A stretch of 64,000 nucleotides of DNA from Tubulanus polymorphus (lineage: Eukaryota > Nemertea > Palaeonemertea > Tubulaniformes > Tubulanidae): NCBI RefSeq assembly GCF_964204645.1, contig NC_134034.1, positions 12,591,962 through 12,655,961 of the forward strand, in the 5' to 3' direction. The notes beneath the pieces were generated by a model. The model worked only from the letters and a program-made list of their open reading frames with translations, was not told the origin of the DNA and made no database searches. The position numbers and the translations under genes are program-made. This document shows, piece by piece, positions 33,193 to 46,003 of this stretch (the first letter of the stretch is position 1; each line of letters starts with the position of its first letter).

Positions 33193-36100
33193 AGAGAATT
33201 CGAAATCCATGCACGAGTACACCACCAGTAGCCTACCAATCAAGGCCTATGTATCTACTGTATCTGGTATTACCTACTTGATCTGCCGATGACAGATCGT
33301 CACTTCATCAGATGCTTCCATTCTTCATGTGACCCTAATTTGTGACTAATCGCTGAACGCCGAATCGAGGATATACATATATTTATGATATGTCTATTTT
33401 TTAGCGTTGCCGCTAATTTCGAACTTCCAGTTTTTGACTAACAACAGGCAGAGGTCATTCAGCTACCAGGACCTTGTCTTTCTGTACAGATGAAACATTC
33501 GGGAATCAGAATTAACTGTAATGTCAAAATAGGGAATTGGATGCTGACTGTTGAACCGTTTCCGGGACCCCATCGAAGACTGTCGGCTTTAGCAGGCACA
33601 GAGACCGGGGGGGGGGGGGGAGGTCAGACCTTCACTCAGACGTTCTACGATAAAACTCGAGAAGAAACCGGATCCTACGTCTGGTAGTATTTCCGAGAAT
33701 TTTATGGTCTGTTTGAGTTGTTTGTTAGAGACAGGAGAAAGAGAGAGAGAGAGGAGAGAGAGAGAGAGGGGAGAGATTGCTGTCGGCTATAGACGTATAT
33801 AATACACATACTGAGTTCAGAAGATTCATTTGAATACAGGGGGATGATTGGTTACACCCATTATAAATTTACAGAACTAAAAACTGTTTGATTTATCTAT
33901 GGTTGTTTTGACTTCAGTGAGACCTGAGGCGGGTATCATCACCTCACCTCGACGCGTTCACTTATATCTCAACTTTCAACTTCATCATCAACGCTTAATC
34001 GTTTTTCAAAACTTAAAACCTCGTCAGACTTAGTTCCGGTTCACCTAACGCCTGGCCCTCAGGTAATTGACCCTCTGAGGTTGTGGATCCACTCAGAGTG
34101 AATCCCCTCAGGTAATTGACCCTCTGAGTGTGTAAGCACTACTCCACTCAGGTTACAATGAGAGCGAGCATGGGTTATTACGTAATATTATTGATGAATT
34201 GATTTGCACTGTTGAGGTTGACCAGGGTTATGACCTTCGAGTGTGGAGCATATTGGATTAGATGTTTTATACCCATCAGGGAAAACTATATACCTCAATA
34301 TCAAAATCAACGGTTTGTTTCTATTTTTGCGAGGAGTTCGTTCTTTTCGAGATGATTCGATTAAATGGATTGTGTTGAACTGGATGATGTCCATGTTTGT
34401 AGATACTTTTTTCTAAACGTACGACAAAGAGGTCGATATTAAACTAGATGTCGGTATAGTTGAGACGATATGAATAGATGGTGTCATACAGCAGTATATA
34501 CACACACAGTATCACACGACACACGCCGTCCGGCTGGCTGTTAACGGTCATCCAGCATCAGTTGTCACTGACAACCGTCTATTAAGCGGTTCAAGAATTG
34601 AGCTCTGGGAGATTCAGTCGACCGATTCGACGCTGATTCGTTTATCTACGTTTCGAAATGCCCGCGAGGGAAAGTTTGAACGAACGTCGCGCGCGCGGCT
34701 TTCTCAGACATTAACAGAAAACTGGACTTTAAGCCGTGATAATTTATCCGGATTTTAGTGGGAAGGATTTCTCTATAGCGGCGCGTGTAATGATTCTGCA
34801 GTCGCGGTTCTCAGTTCAACCGCTCTCTAAAACTTCTAAAGCTTTTGAGTTCGTGGTTGTCCTCGGTGCGCTGATGATAGCCAGGAGAGGGTTAATACGA
34901 GCGATTGAAGATAGGCTCCCCGCGGCAGGGCGTCGAACCTGATGGCATCGCTACGTTCAGCCACGGTACGAAACCCCGCCGCACTAGACCGGGTGCGCAG
35001 GTTTACCGTTCGATAACTTGCGGCTCCAATCAGATTGCTCGTTGTATAATCGCCCGGTCAAATTTAACGGATAAACTATAAATGGGAAAAACCCGGGCTA
35101 GAATAAAACAGGATTTCTGATTGGTTAATAGTGACATCATCTAAGCTGCGCGCTCGCGATTAGTGTGACAGGTACGATGGCGAGTCTCGACACCATCAGG
35201 TTCTCGAATCTCTGTCACGGTAGGAGGATGATATAGGGTTAATATGAGTGATATATAAAACCGCTCTATAGAAATCAATACACGTAGAATTGAGTCTAGT
35301 GTTGGCGATGAGTCGAGCGACGCGCGTGTTCGCGCTGTCCACTTATCACATACACTGTGTGTGTGTAATTAATGTGTAAAACAGCTCACACACCGTGTGA
35401 TGGATCTATCCTCATCTGTTTTCATTCTTTCCGACCTCGAACGTCTTTCGGAACTGCGGTTCAAATTTAGGTCGAGCGACCGGATATCGAAATCGGGTCA
35501 GACGTAGAAGCCGCGGACACCCGTCAACAATGCAATAACTGACCACCGGTCAACAATATAACTGACAGACAGCCGGTCGACGAATCGACAATGAAATAAC
35601 TGACCACCGGTCAACAATATAACTGACCGAGATTCCCGGACTATTTTTAACAGTAAACCTAATCAGATTATCTTTGTGAGATTCGGTTTGGAATAAAAGT
35701 CGCTGGAAGAGGCCCGGGGGCATGGGAGGGGCAGACATTGCACTAACACGGGTCAGGTCATTTTTTGGTCTCGTGAATCTGATTAAGATCTGGAATAAAA
35801 AGATTTTTGCTGGGTCATGTTTTGGACGCGCGCGCGTGAGATATAAACGTCTCTGTTTTTTGCGGAATGCGGCCCTCTGCGAATTTCACCTGTTCCGTAG
35901 TAGTTTTCTTACAGCGCGGCGTCTGTCGTCATTGTCTATAATTATACTATGGCGTCTAGTTTTTGAGATGTAACACGTTTCAAAAGCAGTTTTTGTTAGT
36001 GTAAAATCACCGGGTTTTAGTTTCTCACTCAACTGCGCGTTATAACGTTTACTGTTTTTGTCGTCGTTATGTCACGTATTGATTTCGTTCGTCGTTTCTG

Positions 36101-36560
36101 CCGGCATTAATCACGTTCTGAATCAGTCTGCTGCTGCAGTTCAATGTCAAGGTCGTGTACGTACCGAGCGAGCGAGCGAGAGTACGCGTCGTTCCCTTAT
36201 AAGGAGATTTTCATTTTTCGCAAGAAAAAAAAAACGAATATTTCGTCGACGACGTTTCTGATCGCGAGACGTCGACGGGTGATGTGTAAGACGACGGGTA
36301 TTGTTGCCGAGGAGGAAGTTGTTGCTACGGCGATCGTTATAGCGATGTTTATCGTAATCGATGAGATTGATTTATCGTAGCGATCGGTTTTGGTAAACCA
36401 TTGTTGCGAACCGGTATAAATTAGTGGTTTTACGATCGTGTTATGATGTATGGTGACCGACGAACGGACCACCAGACCGACCGGTCGCGAGCTGTGATTC
36501 ATGTTCTACCACTCACACTCACTTAATCAATGATTTATGTCGGTTTCCTCTGTCGCAAAC
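33193..36560. other. Presumed intron or promoter sequence, no supported gene
   Basis: Holds a G-run (33607-33621), a GA microsatellite (about 33733-33776), GGTAATTGACCCTCTGAG repeats near 34066-34120, and a tRNA-derived SINE-like block near 34915-35005. Short frames at 33490, 34736, 35722 and 36058 lack credible donors or motifs. Confidence 0.4.
34915..35005 (-). repeat. tRNA-derived SINE-like head
   Basis: On the minus strand it has an A-box-like GGTCTAGTGCGGCGGGG and a B-box-like GGTTCGACGCC, preceded by GATGCCATCA. The last block is shared (GATGTCATCA) with the tandem copies at 46004-46236. No complete cloverleaf forms. Confidence 0.4.
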
Positions 36561-36582
36561 TTCCTTCGCTTGGCTCATAAAG

Positions 36583-37033
36583 TACTCCCTCTCCCTCCCT
36601 CTCCCTCCCTCCCTCTCCCTCCCTCTCCCTCCCTCCCTCCCTCTCCCTCCCTCTCCCTCCCTCCCTCTCCCTCCCTCTCCCTCCCTCTCCTCCCTCTCTC
36701 CTCCCTCTCTCCTCCCTCTCCCTCCCTTTCTCTCCTCTCCCTTTCTCTTCTCTCGCTCCCTCTCTACTCCCTTTCCTCTCTTTCTCACCCCTCTCCCCCT
36801 CCTTTCACTCTCCTCTCTCCCTCTCCCTCTCTCCTCTCACTCTCCCCTCTCCTCTCCCTCGCCCCTCTCCATTCGCTCTCCCTCTCTCCTCCCTCTCCCC
36901 TCTCTCCTTTCACTCTCCCCTCTCCTCTCTCTCCCCTCTCTCCTTTCGCTCTCCCCTTTCCTTTCTCTCTCCCCGCTCCCCTCTCTCCTTTCGCTCTCTC
37001 CCTCTCCTTTCATTCCTCTCTCTCTCTTTCCCT
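36583..37033. repeat. 450-bp pyrimidine tract (CTCCCTCCCT and variants)
   Basis: Almost pure C/T on the plus strand, moving from regular CTCCCTCC units to irregular CTCTCCTTTC units. It produces a 168-codon frame made only of Ser, Pro and Leu, which is an artefact. Confidence 0.95.
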
Positions 37034-37252
37034 GTACATGTAAATATAAGCCTGCATCCTTTCACATAGAATAAATCGGCAAATTGTTCAATTATTCATT
37101 TCATTCATTCATTTGTTCATTCATTCATTCATTCATGAAGCCATTGAGTAAAAATGCTATTTTTTACCCGTAACATTTTTTACCAAGCCGGTATTTTATA
37201 ACCCAGTGCAACTATATATTGTACATAAATATCTGGCGATTTGAATAAACAT

Positions 37253-37560
37253 TTTAACCCTTTGTCCATGATGTGTTTAGCAGCTTGATTTCGATACCCA
37301 AGAGGGGGAGGGGGGGTCAGTTGCCCTAAAATTTGTTCCAGTGGACAAATACCTAAATAACAATTCATGTATAATCTTCATTGTCACTATGTCAACTATC
37401 CGCTGGCTCCGAGGTTTGAACAATTGACTGGGGCTCATTTTAACCCTTTATCCATGATGTGTTTAGCAGCTTGATTTCGATACCCGAGAGGTGGAGGGGG
37501 GTCAGTTACCCTAAAGTTTGTTCGAGTGGACAAATACTTCAATAACAATGCATTCATTGT
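37253..37560. repeat. Direct duplication (TTTATCCATGATGTGTTTAG)
   Basis: The block CCATGATGTGTTTAGCAGC ... GGTCAGTTGCCCTAAA at about 37253-37440 recurs at about 37440-37560 with few changes, just before the 28-bp array. Confidence 0.75.
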
Positions 37561-37602
37561 CACTTCATCAACTATGGTTAAAGGTTCGAGCGATTGACCG
37601 GG

Positions 37603-37876
37603 CCCAGATCTGACATCCACTCGGGCGGGGCCCAGATCTGACATCCACTCGAGCGGGGCCCAGATCTGACATCCACTCGAGCGGGGCCCAGATCTGACAT
37701 CCACTCGAGCGGGGCCCAGATCTGACATCCACTCGAGCGGGGCCCAGATCTGACATCCACTCGAGCGGGGCCCAGATCTGACATCCACTCGAGCGGGGCC
37801 CAGATCTGACATCCACTCGGGCGGGGCCCAGATCTGACATCCACTCGAGCGGGGCCCAGATCTGACATCCACTCGA
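37603..37876. repeat. 28-bp minisatellite, about ten nearly identical copies
   Basis: Each unit contains three six-base palindromes: GGGCCC, AGATCT and CTCGAG (CTCGGG in two or three copies). Since 28 is not a multiple of three, all three minus-strand frames read the same peptide series in rotation; none is a gene. Confidence 0.95.
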
Positions 37877-38555
37877 GGAAATGTTAGTGAAACAATGCAA
37901 TTAACAATTAGATATATAAATGTAGTTAATTACTAGTGATGATGTAGGGCGACTGTACTGAGACCTACGACTCGCGACCGACAGACGATATGTGCTGGAA
38001 TGTTCCCGTGATATCTGAGGAGAGAGAGACTGATTCATAAATATTCATTAGATTCTTCTTTGCCTGCTGTTGTTATAAACCATTAATACATAATTGTATG
38101 AGGTCTATATGCATAGTGACAGACACACTGACAGACGGACCGGGCAGACACACTGACAGACGGACCGGGCGATCTGACTATTGTTTTATATCCTGCTCAA
38201 CCTGCATGCGTACAATGTGACAGAGGCGACGGCCCTGTATTTTATTGGATTAAGAAACCTGAGGAATTACGGATAAAACTGATTGTTTGAACTAAGGCAA
38301 GTGCTGATGATGCTAATTCTGTTAATCTTGTATGAAATAAGGGACCGGACCGGACCTCGAGGACCGGGATTTTATTTTAGGTGACAAAAACTGATGATGT
38401 TGATTAATTAATTTTCTTTGCTTTTGTTGTTGTTGAAAACTTGGCGAGCGTATTGATTGAAAGTCATCAAATAATCTAATAAGTTGTTAATTTTGACCTT
38501 CCTCACATGTTCGCGGTTTCAACAAAGCCCATCGCGTATAGTTTGTAGACGTATA

Positions 38556-38854
38556 AGCCGCGATCACACGGAGAAGATTTGGCCAGGGCCAAATTGGCAT
38601 GGATCAGGCTCGAGCCTTATTTGGCCCGTCCCTAATAAGAGAGGGCGTTTACACGTAAACCATTCACTCGATGCTCAACAATGTTCAAAACAAAGTGCAT
38701 CATTTCGGGAACCAGTTGCAATTCAAACGCTATCATTTGACCTCTGTTAAAATTTAAATTCGACGTTGCTTTTGGCCCGGGCCAAACAGGCTCACCCATT
38801 TGGCACCCGTGTGAACAGTTGTTCCGGGCCTAAAACGCTCGTACGATCGCGGCT
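38556..38854. mobile_element. Inverted-repeat MITE, family F, 299-bp copy with ATA duplication
   Basis: Ends AGCCGCGATCACACG and CGATCGCGGCT with internal GGCCCGGGCCAAA palindromes. Flanked by ATA at 38553-38555 and 38855-38857. A shorter copy is at 62019-62142. Confidence 0.75.
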
Positions 38855-40544
38855 ATAGACCTAATTGAGTTTTGACAGTGATCTTGATTTTCTTTGTTAC
38901 CCCTGATATTGGTAGTCTATGAGTCTCCTCAGCCGACAGTGCGTGTATTCTAATATACGCACACACATGATACATCACTTTGTTCTCAAGAAAGAAAAAT
39001 TGATGAAGTAACTTCGTTAGACGCTGAAGTATCTCTTCATAAGCAAACGAGAGGTCGATTTAATTAAAAATCATCCTCGCGACTATTTCCATGTTTCCGC
39101 GCGTGAAGTGTTTGAAGTGCGTAGAGATACGTGCTATACGTGTATTCTATTCGAAAAATTTTCAATTTTTTTTAGAATATGTGTAATAAATAGAATAGTA
39201 GTTGAATTACTCGGAAGAAAATGATAACGAAATAGCTGAATAGCCAAAAGAGGAGGGTCTTTGAATGAGGAGGGTCTCTTAATGAGGAGGGCCTACGATA
39301 TATTTTTGATAGCAGAAATGAATATTTTAAGCATATTTCTGACAAGAAAAACGGATACAAATCCATTTATTGACGATATATAATTGGTAGATTCCAGTTT
39401 GGACCGTTTAACCGGTCGGTGGGTTCATCGATGATATCTACCAACTTCAATGAAATATATGCTTCAATTGATAATATCGTTCTAATCGAGATATGATTAA
39501 CGAAATGTTCGTATTCATGGATTCGAAATTCCGATGGAAAAACTGCGTAGAACGAACCAGGGTTCGCTGTATATACACAGAGTATTCATTGATTAATAGA
39601 GGCCTACTATAGAACAATATAGAGTGTGAGAGTGAGAGAGAGTTATGCGTAAATTACAAATGTAAATGAGTTTGAATTATTCCGTATGCGCACACGTGTT
39701 TGTGTTGAATAGTTCATAGTAGGTTTAAACTGTGGATAGAGTGGAATGTATGATGTGGATACGTGTGTGATTATTTCGTGAATGAAGTTCAGGTAAGAAA
39801 CGTGACAGACGTGGAGTCCGTCTGCTTGTGAGAGTCCGTCTGCTAAACGCGGGAGAGCGAGGTCGCCGAAGGTCAACCCCTCGTCGGGATACTGTAAATA
39901 TCTGAGAATACGTCCACTTTTTATTTTTCACGTTCTTTTCAACACCTCCCGGAGAAAATATGACCGCTTCCGTTAAATCCTCCTATGACATCATCGCCGA
40001 TTCTTAGACCCCTTCACAAAGTATGGACACCTCGTTAGATTCCCCCTATGACATCATTGGGCGATTTAAAAATCAGAGACTGGACTTTTTGTTGCGATAG
40101 GATACAAATTCATGGTAGTTTATGATGTCATAGGGGGATTTATGAAGGCTTCCATATTTGCTGGTGTATATTGGGTAACTGGTTTAACCTGTAATCAATG
40201 CTTTGATAATAATGTGTGCAATAGATACTGTTTTAACAGATAACATCTTCATTCATTTCCATAATTATAACGATTTTCATTTTATTGTGTATCTTAAGAA
40301 TTTTTTTAATGAAGTCTGTAACGGCTGAACTGACCCCGTTTCATAGGACAGTAATTTTCGGGCTCAGCTATCTTTCACTAACTAGCGATGGAAATATAGA
40401 AGAATATTTCTGATATCGAAAGAAACATTTTTTTGGAAAAGTTTCACCAAAAAATAAGCCCATCGGATGTCCTTAGGTCAACCACAACCAGCTCCTCAGT
40501 AGCCCCTAACTCTAGCTCCACTGTGACTGTGACCCGTAACCCTA

Positions 40545-40622
40545 GGCATGGCCATGGCAGGATTTGAACCTGGGTCTCTAACTTGCCAGCCCTCTGTCCT
40601 AACCACTAGACCACTGAGTTCT
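40545..40622 (-). repeat. tRNA-derived SINE head
   Basis: On the minus strand: TGGTCTAGTGGTTAGGA (A box) and GGTTCAAATCC (B box) at tRNA spacing. The acceptor arms do not pair and the anticodon arm is degenerate, so it is a SINE or tRNA pseudogene, not a functional tRNA. Confidence 0.6.
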
Positions 40623-40646
40623 TGACGACTGACTGAGTTTGTAAGT

Positions 40647-40768
40647 TTGTCTGGTCAGTGTAGTGGTGACCAGTCAGGTGTGGTGACCGCTGACCAGTCA
40701 GGTGTTGTGACTGGTGGTCAGTCAGGTGTGGTGACTGGTGACCAGTCAGGTGTGGTGACCTGTGACTG
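40647..40768. repeat. Short tandem repeat (GACCAGTCAGGTGTGGTGAC)
   Basis: About five degenerate copies of a unit near 24 bp. The 67-codon frame over it is an artefact. Confidence 0.75.
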
Positions 40769-41539
40769 GTTATCATTATCACAAAGCCTTGTGCATTTGA
40801 ATTTTCAGGGAAAATTCTTAAAGTACATTTTTAGGGCAATTATCTTTTAAGCTGTAGAATGTTTAAAAAAAAGATAGCAATGCTTTTTTCAGCTTTTATA
40901 AATTTAACTAGATTTTCCCCGATCAAGAGATTTCAATCAAACTCTAATCAATCGCCACACATTCTCAACGTACACTGTTTGAGCTTCAATCGCTATCCAC
41001 TTCCTGTTACAGATGGCTTCCTGTTATACGCAGCTACTGCGCGTGCACTGTCAAACTGTTATTCATCAAAACAGCGAATCCTGTTCATTCATCAATGTAT
41101 CTATTATACCCTGGTACGAAAATATTCGCTTTGTTTTTCCAGCGCTCGTATCGTATCTAAACATATACAGCAAACATTGATATATCTTACTGCCGCTTCT
41201 CATAAACTACGATATATCAGTTTAGAGATATTCATCTTAATTTCCAATAAACTCCTAACCCTCGATTAATTATAATTAATAATAATTACTGATTATTTAT
41301 TTAACTATAATTTACTATAATTAATTACGCACAAGGATCTAGTTTATCGGTCGGGGTTTTTTCGTCGAGACGCGAATTTTTTTTCTAAAGTCGGATGAAA
41401 ATTTCTATATTTACAGTATCCCGTCGCCCTGAACGGCTAATCGACACGGTGTCCGAGAGCGCCACCTACAGTATCCCGTCGCCCTGATCGACTAATCGAA
41501 CACAGCGCCACCTATAAATAAACGCACGCGTGCTAAACA

Positions 41540-41668
41540 ATGTATCAAACGTTGCGACGACGGTCGTCGCTCGGAGGAAAGTTTGAATATTCCGGACGAC
41601 GGAATAATAAAGAAGAATGGGACGACGATGATAAATATAAAGCAACGTGCGGACTCGAAATGTTAAAG
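41540..41668 (+). CDS. NOSTRIN: Candidate alternative first coding exon 3 of NOSTRIN
   Basis: 43 codons (MYQTLRRRSSLGG ... CGLEMLK) ending in phase 0 at a good donor, GTATGT. Basic start followed by an acidic EEWDDDDK block. No recognised domain. Linked to NOSTRIN by phase and strand only. Confidence 0.5.
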
Positions 41669-41691
41669 GTATGTTTGAAAATTGTTTAAAA

Positions 41692-42012
41692 CCCGGAGAT
41701 AGTGCTGCCCCCTATACCTGGAGCTAGTGCTGCCCCCTTAACCTGGAGCTAGTGCTGCCCCCTTTACCTGGAGCTAGTGCTGCCCCCTTTTCCTGGAGCT
41801 AGTGCTGCCCCCTATACCTGGAGCTAGTACTGCCCCCTCTACCTAGAGCTAGTGCTGCCCCCTTTCCCCCTGGAGCTAGTGCTGCCCCCTTTACCTGGAG
41901 CTAGTGCTGCCCACTGCCTATGGAACTAGTGCCCCCCAAAGCTAGTACTGCCCCCTCCCCCTGAAGCTAGTACTACCCCCTCCCCCTGAAGCTAGCGCTG
42001 CCCCCTCCCCTG
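41692..42012. repeat. 25-bp minisatellite (CTGGAGCTAGTGCTGCCCCC)
   Basis: About twelve copies, increasingly degenerate to the right, starting some 25 bases after the donor of the candidate exon 41540-41668. Confidence 0.92.
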
Positions 42013-43933
42013 GACACCTTCCTCCCGCATGGCTCAGTTTCATATGCATTCCATGTTTACTGCTTGGCAGCCATTTTGTGTAAGTTACAACGCCACCTAC
42101 TGGTGACGTACTTGTCTACGCTGATGAAGCCCTGCTTGTCGGCCATTTCGGTTATATCGCTATCTACTAGTGTAACTGACTGTTCACGATCCCGCTTACT
42201 CCGGGTACAACGCCCCCTATTGGTCATAAAACCATTTACCGCTGATTTACGCACCGCGAATGAGCGCCACCTACTGACGGCGGCGTTAAAACGAGATCAC
42301 TACTCGAACTACTGACCCCGTTATAACTAATAATCACTAATTGCGTGTTGTTTGTATCCGCCTGCGGCAAGTGAGTGTGTGTATGTGTGCTGATAGTTTT
42401 GATGAGATGATTAACTTATTTTTCGCGAATACAAAATACAGTTTGTACTACAGTAACTATACGTGCATGTATACAGGCGCAGTAATTACTGAGAGAGAGA
42501 GAGAAGTGTTTATCAGAGAGAGAGGGAGAGAGAGAGAGAGTTCATTCTCTGCCGGTGACGTGAAATACAATTTAAAACTTTAACACGAGTTGTTTGTTAT
42601 CGCGAGATACGATTCATCTTTTCTAATTCCGGCGAGTTTTGTTTATGAAGGGATATTTTTCAACTTGTCGCGTCCCTCGCTCGGTGAAGGAGGCGCGTAC
42701 GGTACCCTCGGAAGCTGATCGAGTTGAAGGCTGTTAGATCGATTCAGACGTGCCCCTTACTCATAACTGGCTGCTGATCAATAGCCGGGCGAAATCTGTA
42801 ATAATATTGATCTAGTCTATCGGTGGATTATCTCAGCTGAATGTGGATTATCTCCGGATTATCTGTCTGTGTTTTAGTCTATAGCGCGTTCGATAAACCG
42901 AGTGTTTGTTTAGATGATGTTTAGTCTGACCGGTAGTGACCCCTAGTGGCGAGTATTACATTAACCCGTCAGGTATTCGGTCGGTACTCATCGAGCGAGT
43001 CCAGCCTACAGGCTCCCACCACCCCCTGATAGGTAACCAGTAGACTCTCATTACCTGAGAGTGATACTTTGTGTTGACCTATTGAGCGGGTATTTGATAG
43101 CTCAGCATCAGTAGTGTATATATATATATATATACTGACGGTACCGGCCTATACCGCGGTAATCTTATGTATACAGTTATATAGGAGATAGCGCATACCG
43201 CGGTTATAACTGAGTTATAACAGCTTGTACCTCTCTATCTATCGTTCATTACATTTCATCGATTTAAATTCATTGAAAACTTCGATTCGACGATCGACGT
43301 ATTTCAGTGACGAGTTCTGGAATAAAGCTGCCGTGTTCTGTGAGTGATCGAGTGAATCAGGTGTTGTGAGGTTCACGAGGATAAAACAGCTGTGAGAAGT
43401 GAAAGACGACTAGCTGGAATTCTTTCTATGTCTTCAACTGAGGAATTAACAGTAGATGTTTTCCAAATTCACTCGATGCGACTGTTGAAACTGTAGGTAG
43501 AGTTCGCCGACGTGTTGGGTACGAGGACCGACCGATGCGCCTCTGTACCGCCCTCTGGTGATATATCTCAGGAGAATTCGACGATAAGCCAAACTGTGAA
43601 AAAATCATCATCATCAAAACAAACATGTGAATTTTTTGCGTAGTTTGTAAGCTATGTCGGAGAGTTATAGCTGGATGCTGTGTAGAGGTTTATACATCAG
43701 GCCACAGAAGTAAACAACAGTGCAATACACCAACAGGAATAAAACACAGTGATATGTTATCAGAGGATTGTTTGAAAGAGAGTTTGTCGCTGTAAGATTT
43801 TATGATTTGATGATATCTCGTGTGATTATTGTGAGATTGAGATTTGAGATAACAGTGAAATTTGATATTAATGAGATGTGAGATTAACAGTGATATCGAG
43901 ATTTGATATAATGTTTACCGGTATGCGGTAATA
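42013..43933. other. Presumed intron or promoter sequence
   Basis: Contains a GA microsatellite (about 42491-42540) and a TA run near 43120. Short frames at 42064, 42341 and 43426 show no splice context or motif. Nothing else recognised. Confidence 0.35.
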
Positions 43934-44008
43934 ATGGGTGAAGGCTGTTTTCAACCGATGTCTACAATGTGGACCTTACGTTCAACAAAATTCTATCGGA
44001 AACATGCT
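43934..44008 (+). CDS. NOSTRIN: Candidate alternative first coding exon 4 of NOSTRIN
   Basis: 25 codons (MGEGCFQPMSTMWTL ... FYRKHA) ending in phase 0 at a strong donor, GTAAGTAT. Gly2 and Cys5 are compatible with N-terminal lipidation, but the context is not diagnostic. Confidence 0.5.
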
Positions 44009-44024
44009 GTAAGTATCTTCAATA

Positions 44025-44260
44025 TTACTGGGTTCAGGCTAGGGGTGGGGTGGGGGTATTACTGGGGGTTCAGGCTTGAGGGGAGCTATAGTAACTGCAA
44101 TATTACTGGGTTCAGGCTGAGGGGTGGGGTGGGGGTATTACTGGGGGTTCAGTCTTGAGGGGAGCTATAGTAACTGCAATATTACTGGGTTCAGGCTGAG
44201 GGGGGTATTACTGGCTACAGGCTGAGGAGGCAGGAATTACTGGGTTCAGGGGTCAGTTAC
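44025..44260. repeat. Tandem repeat (ATTACTGGGTTCAGGCTGAGG), about 80-bp unit
   Basis: Two to three copies of a block with GGGTGGGGTGGGGGTATTACTGG-like sequence, beginning some 20 bases after the donor of exon 43934-44008. Confidence 0.8.
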
Positions 44261-44389
44261 ATTGATCAAGGCTTAGATTTAAGACCATCGTAGTTTTATT
44301 GTCAATTTGATGACTTAAGGTCAGTCTTAAGTCATGACGGTTCAGCTGGGCACCAGCCTGTAGGGTTCAGAGTCAACCAGTAGTGAATG

Positions 44390-44665
44390 AGAACCCTCAG
44401 CTGACTGAGCAGTCATCAAGGACACCCTGGACCCCTCACTGACTGACACCCTGGAGGACTGAAGGTCTCCCAGGTGACTGACATCCTTGAGGACCCTCAG
44501 TTGACTGAACAGTCGAGGTCACCCTGAAGCACCCTCAGCTGGAGGACTCCTAGCTTACGGTCACCCTGGAGGACCCTCAGTTGACTGAACAGTTGAGGTC
44601 ACCCTGGAGCACCCTCAGCTGGAGGACTCCTAGCTTACGGTCACCCTGGAGGACTGGAGGACTCC
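44390..44665. repeat. Degenerate tandem repeat (CACCCTGGAGGACCCTCAG)
   Basis: Units of about 60-95 bases share CCTCAGTTGACTGAACAGT and GGAGGACTCCTAGCTTACGG. No coding frame persists. Confidence 0.75.
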
Positions 44666-45395
44666 AGTTTATCGAACGTGGATGCCTCGTGTAGTAAACA
44701 TTAATTAATAGGACAATTTTTTATCCGCAATAGAAAAACATGTTTTTGAACACGTGTTTTAAAGCAGGAATTAATCACCACTTCAGACGAGTTTCATTCT
44801 AATTATTGGTATTTTATTTTTCGATTGAAAACGTTTCGGTGCGTCTGCCAATTATCAGTAGTATAATCCGGTACGACCCCCCACCCCTCACAGAGACGTA
44901 GCTGCTTATAAGGAACCGGTTTGTTTTGTGAATTGCCAAGTAGTAGATCTCAGTAGATCTCAGTGGATCAACAGGATCTCAGTTCAGTTTTTTCAAGTAG
45001 GAAAAAGTGTACGAACCAACGAGGGCTTTAACTAGAAGTGAAGCTAAGATCGGCCTCTACTTCAAGCGGTTCAAACTGGGCTGGATTTATTCCGGAAAGA
45101 GGATCCTCTAAATGTTTTAGTGATTTAATGATTTATAGCGCGGAAACTATTAAGTTTTCTGTCTAATAGAGGAATAAACTCTCAAGAGTTTGTGAGACGT
45201 TGTTTGAGAAAGTTTGTTGAATTTTGATCTTCGAAGTGTTTCATCTTGTGGCAAGAAAATGCTTTTGTTGTGACTGCGATAAATTTGGAAATTTTTCCCT
45301 CCCGAAGACAAATAAAACTGCTGTTCACGCCGGTAACAAATTTGGGAAATCTTAAATCGTTTAATTTTTCGGTTGGATTATATTTCCGTTGAGAC

Positions 45396-45617
45396 ATGTC
45401 CGACGAAGAAGACGCGGAATCCGTCTGCTCGTCTCGACGCCGGACGTCCAGTTCGAGCGATGGAACCGGACGCCGCGTCTCCATCTGCAGCGTCAAACGA
45501 CCGAAATCGTCGGCGATCGAGGTCGAAGTTCCCAAGGTCGTGTGGAAGACCGTCCAACACTGGAATCAGTGGACGCAATCACGTATCGAGTTCAAAGGCG
45601 AATATAAAGAACTATGC
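45396..45617 (+). CDS. NOSTRIN: Candidate alternative first coding exon 5 of NOSTRIN
   Basis: 74 codons, the longest of the six: an acidic start (MSDEEDAESVC), a Ser/Arg-rich stretch with possible phosphorylation sites (RRVSICS), then VVWKTVQHWNQW, ending in phase 0 at GTAAGT. Coding bias is clear (CpG-rich, as in TAF1A and MSL1). No known domain. Confidence 0.6.
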
Positions 45618-46003
45618 GTAAGTAGATCGTCGCCGCTCGAGGATCAGGTGAGCGAGTGTGTGTTAGGTTTTAAAGGGTTAATTCTCAGTCGGCATAGCGA
45701 TATATAACAGTACTGGTCGCGATTGTTGTTGCTGATGATAGATTTTATTGATTTTCAGTATTGATTCGTCTAATTCAATGTATATTCTCTTATATCAATC
45801 AAGTGTTGTATTGATGAGGTCGATTGCGAGGTCAATCGTGAGGTCGTATTGTCGTTGATGAGGTCAACTCAGCGGACGGTACTTGATGAGGGTTGTCGGC
45901 GTGAGGTCATCTTGTCTGACTTCATATCTCACGGTGTACGGTTTGACTGTTTCATAGCTCCATCAGTGTCTGGGACGCTGAAATTAGTGCCTGATGGCTT
46001 ATT

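Noticed and set aside
33490-33687. 65-codon frame after a possible acceptor, considered as a NOSTRIN-locus exon
   Set aside because: No donor in a usable phase; includes a G-run and ends in a stop.
36537-37043. 168-codon Ser/Pro/Leu frame
   Set aside because: Translation of a C/T tract.
37435-37900. Three overlapping minus-strand frames with WMSDLGPARVDVRSGP-type repeats
   Set aside because: All three frames of one 28-bp minisatellite; no start context, splice site or composition of a gene.
40545-40622. Possible second functional tRNA gene
   Set aside because: A and B boxes are present but the acceptor stem does not pair and the anticodon arm is degenerate; called a SINE head.
40859-41269. 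136-codon plus-strand frame
   Set aside because: No recognised domain, AT-rich codon use unlike the real exons, no promoter or splice signals linking it to a gene.
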